A DNA stretch of 64,000 nt, taken from assembly GCA_016490735.1 (NCBI GenBank), contig JAEMWC010000057.1, positions 1,380,001 through 1,444,000 on the forward strand. Direction: 5' to 3'. The position numbers were made by a program, and so were the translations under genes. Shown here one piece after another: positions 60,697-64,000 of the stretch. The stretch's first letter is position 1; each line of letters begins with the position of its first letter. Under the pieces are notes generated by a model. That model saw nothing but the letters and a program-made list of their open reading frames with translations, made no database searches and was not told the DNA's origin. The DNA is from Pachyseris speciosa. Taxonomy: Eukaryota; Cnidaria; Anthozoa; Scleractinia; Pachyseridae.

Positions 60697-63600
60697 GTGA
60701 TTACTTATTAATAATATACATGAAAAATTGCGAGATAGCTTCTTAACGTTGCAGAAGCAACGCAACGAAGATAAGGTGAACCAAAACAACAGTTTTCTCG
60801 ATGTTTTTAAAGCGTTTTTAGCTGTAAAAACTGGCTAAACAATTACAGGCTATAGCTATAAGGCTACTTTGTTTGCTAAGTGTCTATCAAGCGCTGTAAT
60901 CATTACCTTCAGGCTTTCTTGTTCGTTATCTTTGCCTTGTTTGTCCTTGTTTGTTTATTAATCTCGGCGTCACTCCATCAACGGACTCGTAATTCCAATT
61001 ATGTCGGTAATTCCCTTCTCTGGACACCACTGTTTCCAAACAGACAGCTAACATGCAGTACTTTTCGCAGCCGTTTCTCCTTTTTTGAGCTGTTTTGCAG
61101 CTTCTCTGCTGTTATTGAGGTCACGAAGAAAGAAAACCTGCTCAAAAAGCCAGCCATTGTTTTGGCTCGCAGAGTCGCTTGCAGCTCTTCAGACTTTGCG
61201 CCATTCAGAGGCCGCGTTTGATTGGCTCAATCGCAGCGCCTTTGTTTATCAACCAATCAGAATCCTCAGTTTTTTACCTTGTTTTGCACTGTATTTCCTT
61301 TTTTCTGCACCGAATTACCTTTTTTCTGCACCGGTGTTTCCTAAAAACTGCATTTCTCTTAACCAATCAGAATCGAGAAATTTTTTCATGTATATTATTA
61401 GTTTGTAAAAAATTGTATGAGAGTTATGCATGTATTTTTCGGCTTCACACTAGAGCTTCTAAGTATAATCTAAGTGCACTTGGAACATACTTTGAGTGTG
61501 AAGGGGTGAACTGTACTTACTTGAACTTTACTTAGTGACCATGGAAACATTCGTAGTTCAAAGAAGCCGAAGTTCGCCGCCAAGTATGATCTACACCACA
61601 CTTGAGAACACACTTGACCAATAGGAAATGGAAGCCAACTGAAAGCGATGTGCAGCAGTGCCACGATTCTGATGAACCGACGGCTAAACAACTTGCCTGC
61701 TGAGATCGATCGAAAAATTCAAAATGGATGGCTGGAGTTTGGAGAACTATATGAAACATTTATTCTGTGTAAGAATACATAGAAAGGAATAGTCGATACA
61801 AATGATTGAACTAAAACTCTCATTTGAATTTAATTTACAGAGACAGCCTATACCATCGCTTTTGATTTCATCTGACACCAAATGCGATTAATGCAAACCA
61901 GCCTATGTTTCAACCTGTTAATTTTTTTGCACCACAACAACTCCGTTAAGTACAATTTGAGTTAAAAATAGCAAAAAAATATATGGGAACTACAAAAGGC
62001 TCAATTCCTCTGTGAAGGCCTCATGATTTTACTGGCGAGGAATCGCATTTTTACGGCGAAAGATGATCGACGGCCCGTGCTTCAAGTAATATACTTTGTC
62101 ATTAGGTGCGAAGCCAAATTTTTTAAAGTGCAACTTGAGATTTTCAAGTGCACTTGAGCCAAGTGCTTACTTTGAGACTAACTTAGCTTCTAGTATGAAG
62201 TCAACAATTATGAGGGTCCCTATACCCCTCAGTAAAATGCATTCAGTCACGTAAAAATATTGGGACTTTTCATGCGTCACGGATAATTCCCTAAATTCCT
62301 TCACATTTATGCAAAAATTGAGTAATTCACATTTCTCGTTAAATTGAAAAACAAATTCATGGATTAATGTTTCCCATCGAGTAACCAGTTTAGGCTGTTT
62401 ACACTCCAAAGGTAGCTTGTTGTACTTGTAAACTCAATGTCGCTAGGTCTGAGAGGAATTTTAATGGCTCTTTGCAGACAATATTCCAAACAAATGCTAG
62501 GGTATGGGCAAGAACCCCTAATGATGCTAAGGCTTCACGCTACAGACTTTGAGGGTTGTGAACCACTCGGCTGATACTAGGTGATTGAGGACTTAGTATA
62601 GTACCAAGGATTAAAAAAATTCATAGCATCAAGAATAGTGTGGGGCTGTCATGGAATCTATCCCTCTTGCTGACAATATGATACGATTTTTCAGTGTAAA
62701 CTAAAACAGTGGATGGCGTTTTTCGTGTGAAATGATTGGCTACTCAAACTCGGGAAAGCAAGTGCTAGCTATTCACCACGGAGCAATTCAATTGTTCGCG
62801 CATGAAAAAAGTTATTGTTGACGGGAATAAATGAGTTAAAATGACCATTTTTGAACTGTATTATCTCGCTGTTTTAGTATCTACTAAAACAATCATTAAC
62901 CTTATTGTTGGTGCCGCTGGTGAATATTTTCACGGCTCAAATATTTTAATTCGCCCACCAACTCATGTGATGAAATTTCTGCGGCTTTCTTCCATAGAAT
63001 TTCAAGCAGCAAAACGAGATAACAAAGTAATCTCAGTTTTTCAAATAGAAAACAATCTTGTATCACCTTGTTTGTGAAACACTTTAACTGGTTTCCTTCG
63101 TGCAGAGATGGTAGCAGGTGAGAGTAGACTCAGCGGTTGTTGAGTTCATTGATGGATGGCGTGTCATTGATGTCACAGGAGAAACAAGTCTCACAGATAC
63201 GAATTACAAGACAAAATGGTTTATGTAGTATCTCAATTCCATCGCAGATAAAAAATTTTAATACAAAAGATGACAGAAGCTCGATTACGGGTCAGAACAC
63301 TAAAATAACTTTAAATTAGTTCACACAAAACAAGATCGTTCACGAATCACGTTTAATTTAAGTCTTCGTTAACGTGTCACGCTTAATTCAAAAACCGCTT
63401 TCATGCTCATGTGAAAATGGACTTGACACGGTCAATCATGAATCATGAATAAATAAAAAACTTAAATCACGTTTCACAAGGAAAAAATAGGCTCAATCAT
63501 GTTTCAAGAAAAAAGTATAGGGGACCCTCTATAATTTATTGTTGTATGGAGTATGCAGAAATCTTTCCCCTTCAGTAAATGGGAGATGCATAGTGGTATA

Positions 63601-64000
63601 CAAGTCTATCCACTAAAAAATTTGTGGAAAGATTTCTGCACAGCCTGTCATACTAACCCTGTTCAAAAACGGCAAGCATGAATAGAGCTTGAGTCACAAA
63701 ATAGATGCACAATTAATGTATGAGGTTGTGCGAAAATTGTGGTGAATTTGCTGATATTTGAATCTGCAAAGTTCATGCAGTCCATAGGCTCAGATACAAA
63801 AGAAGTTTTAGAGAAAGTATTATGACGTCTGAAATGTAAGGGAATTCTATTTGGGGAGGCTTACGGAACTGTGATTAATGGATTGCATAGCAATATTTTC
63901 CCAAATTGAAGCTAAATTGTTCCTGGAAAGTGTTTGGTTTATTGCCTCAACAGGCAATGCTAAGGTCTGCTTTTCCCATAGATTGAAGTTATATAAACCA
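59702..64000 (+). CDS. SMCHD1: SMCHD1, N-terminal exons; gene continues beyond window
   Basis: Three exons join in phase: 59702-59860, 59952-60030 and 60192-60353 (133 complete codons plus one base). SMCHD1 is a non-canonical SMC protein with a GHKL ATPase that maintains silent chromatin in vertebrates. Visible here: an acidic leader, the N-terminal ubiquitin-like domain ([16 protein letters not shown] through [13 protein letters not shown] and [11 protein letters not shown]), then the highly conserved lead-in to the ATPase, [23 protein letters not shown]. The ATPase core itself (next exon) is not found before base 64000, so intron 3 is over 3.6 kb. The start lies in GACAATGAA, with no in-frame ATG upstream nearby. 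Confidence in the family rests on the last segment, which matches the vertebrate protein almost exactly. Confidence 0.9.
60537..60711. repeat. 175 bp foldback repeat, ~62 bp arms
   Basis: TAATCACATGATTTCGAGTG...GCAATTTGGAATAAATAAGC...TTTTTTCAAAGAC is inverted at the right end with few mismatches; an inner palindrome (GCACGAGCCCGTAGGGCGAGTGC) fills the loop. It is in SMCHD1 intron 3, about 180 bp past the donor. Confidence 0.75.
61442..62200. mobile_element. Possible TIR element in SMCHD1 intron 3
   Basis: CTTCACACTAGAGCTTCTAA...TAAGTGCACTTGG on the left resembles the inverse of CAAGTGCACTTGA...CTTAGCTTCTAGTATGAAG on the right, with gaps. AAGT(G)CACTTG palindromes recur at both ends. Interior frames are not recognisable. 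Confidence 0.4.
62200..64000. other. SMCHD1 intron 3 continued; repeats only
   Basis: I see no further SMCHD1 exon. 63300-63520 contains repeated CACG(T/C)TTAATT and AATCATG motifs in tandem and diverged copies; 63563-63643 has a short inverted pair (TGCAGAAATCTTTCC and GGAAAGATTTCTGCA); 63645-63705 shares the wording CATACTAACCCTGT...GAGTCACAAAAT with 10260-10315, marking another dispersed repeat. Confidence 0.5.

Overview
This is eukaryotic, intron-rich, AT-rich DNA, almost certainly from an anthozoan cnidarian, most likely a stony coral. The conserved proteins are animal-type, the introns are short to medium with canonical GT/AG borders, intergenic space is packed with small foldback (TIR) elements, CR1-, L1- and R4-like LINE fragments and tRNA-derived SINEs, and one gene carries a Hedgehog-like Hint domain behind a cysteine-containing module of a kind I associate with cnidarian secreted proteins. 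Almost all long reading frames in the window are chance frames. The genes had to be assembled exon by exon from splice sites, phase and family similarity.

Five genes are supported. (1) A TPD52-family gene on the minus strand runs off the left edge (first coding base 5011). (2) SF3B6 (p14, the U2 snRNP branch-point protein) on the plus strand, 5138-13475, five exons and complete; it is divergent from TPD52 with only 126 bp between the ATGs. (3) A secreted protein at 34454-38911 (plus): signal peptide, Ser/Thr/Pro-rich linker, cysteine-containing module, and a C-terminal Hedgehog-type Hint autoprocessing domain. (4) STT3A, catalytic subunit of oligosaccharyltransferase, minus strand 57445-39988, 16 exons, about 710 residues, complete except for a one-base deletion in a homopolymer in exon 9. 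(5) The first three coding exons of SMCHD1 (plus, from 59702), running off the right edge inside a long third intron.

Between SF3B6 and the Hint gene (13.5-34.4 kb) there is no gene I can support. This region holds a truncated CR1-like LINE (18.0-19.3 kb), an L1-like LINE with an apparently inverted 5' part and a second LINE nested inside its reverse transcriptase (25.6-28.8 kb), minisatellites, MITE-like foldbacks and a repeat cluster with two tRNA-like copies (30.4-33.3 kb). Introns of SF3B6, STT3A and SMCHD1 are also full of TIR elements. An R2/R4-type LINE end lies in an STT3A intron between TAA microsatellites.

The genes do not form a pathway. SF3B6 is core splicing machinery, STT3A is ER N-glycosylation, SMCHD1 is chromatin silencing, TPD52 is membrane trafficking, and the Hint protein is secreted and possibly self-processing. 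The points most worth following up are the Hint-protein architecture and its two competing splice donors, the STT3A frameshift, the TPD52/SF3B6 shared promoter, the nested and inverted LINE, and several near-perfect palindromes, one in the SMCHD1 promoter.
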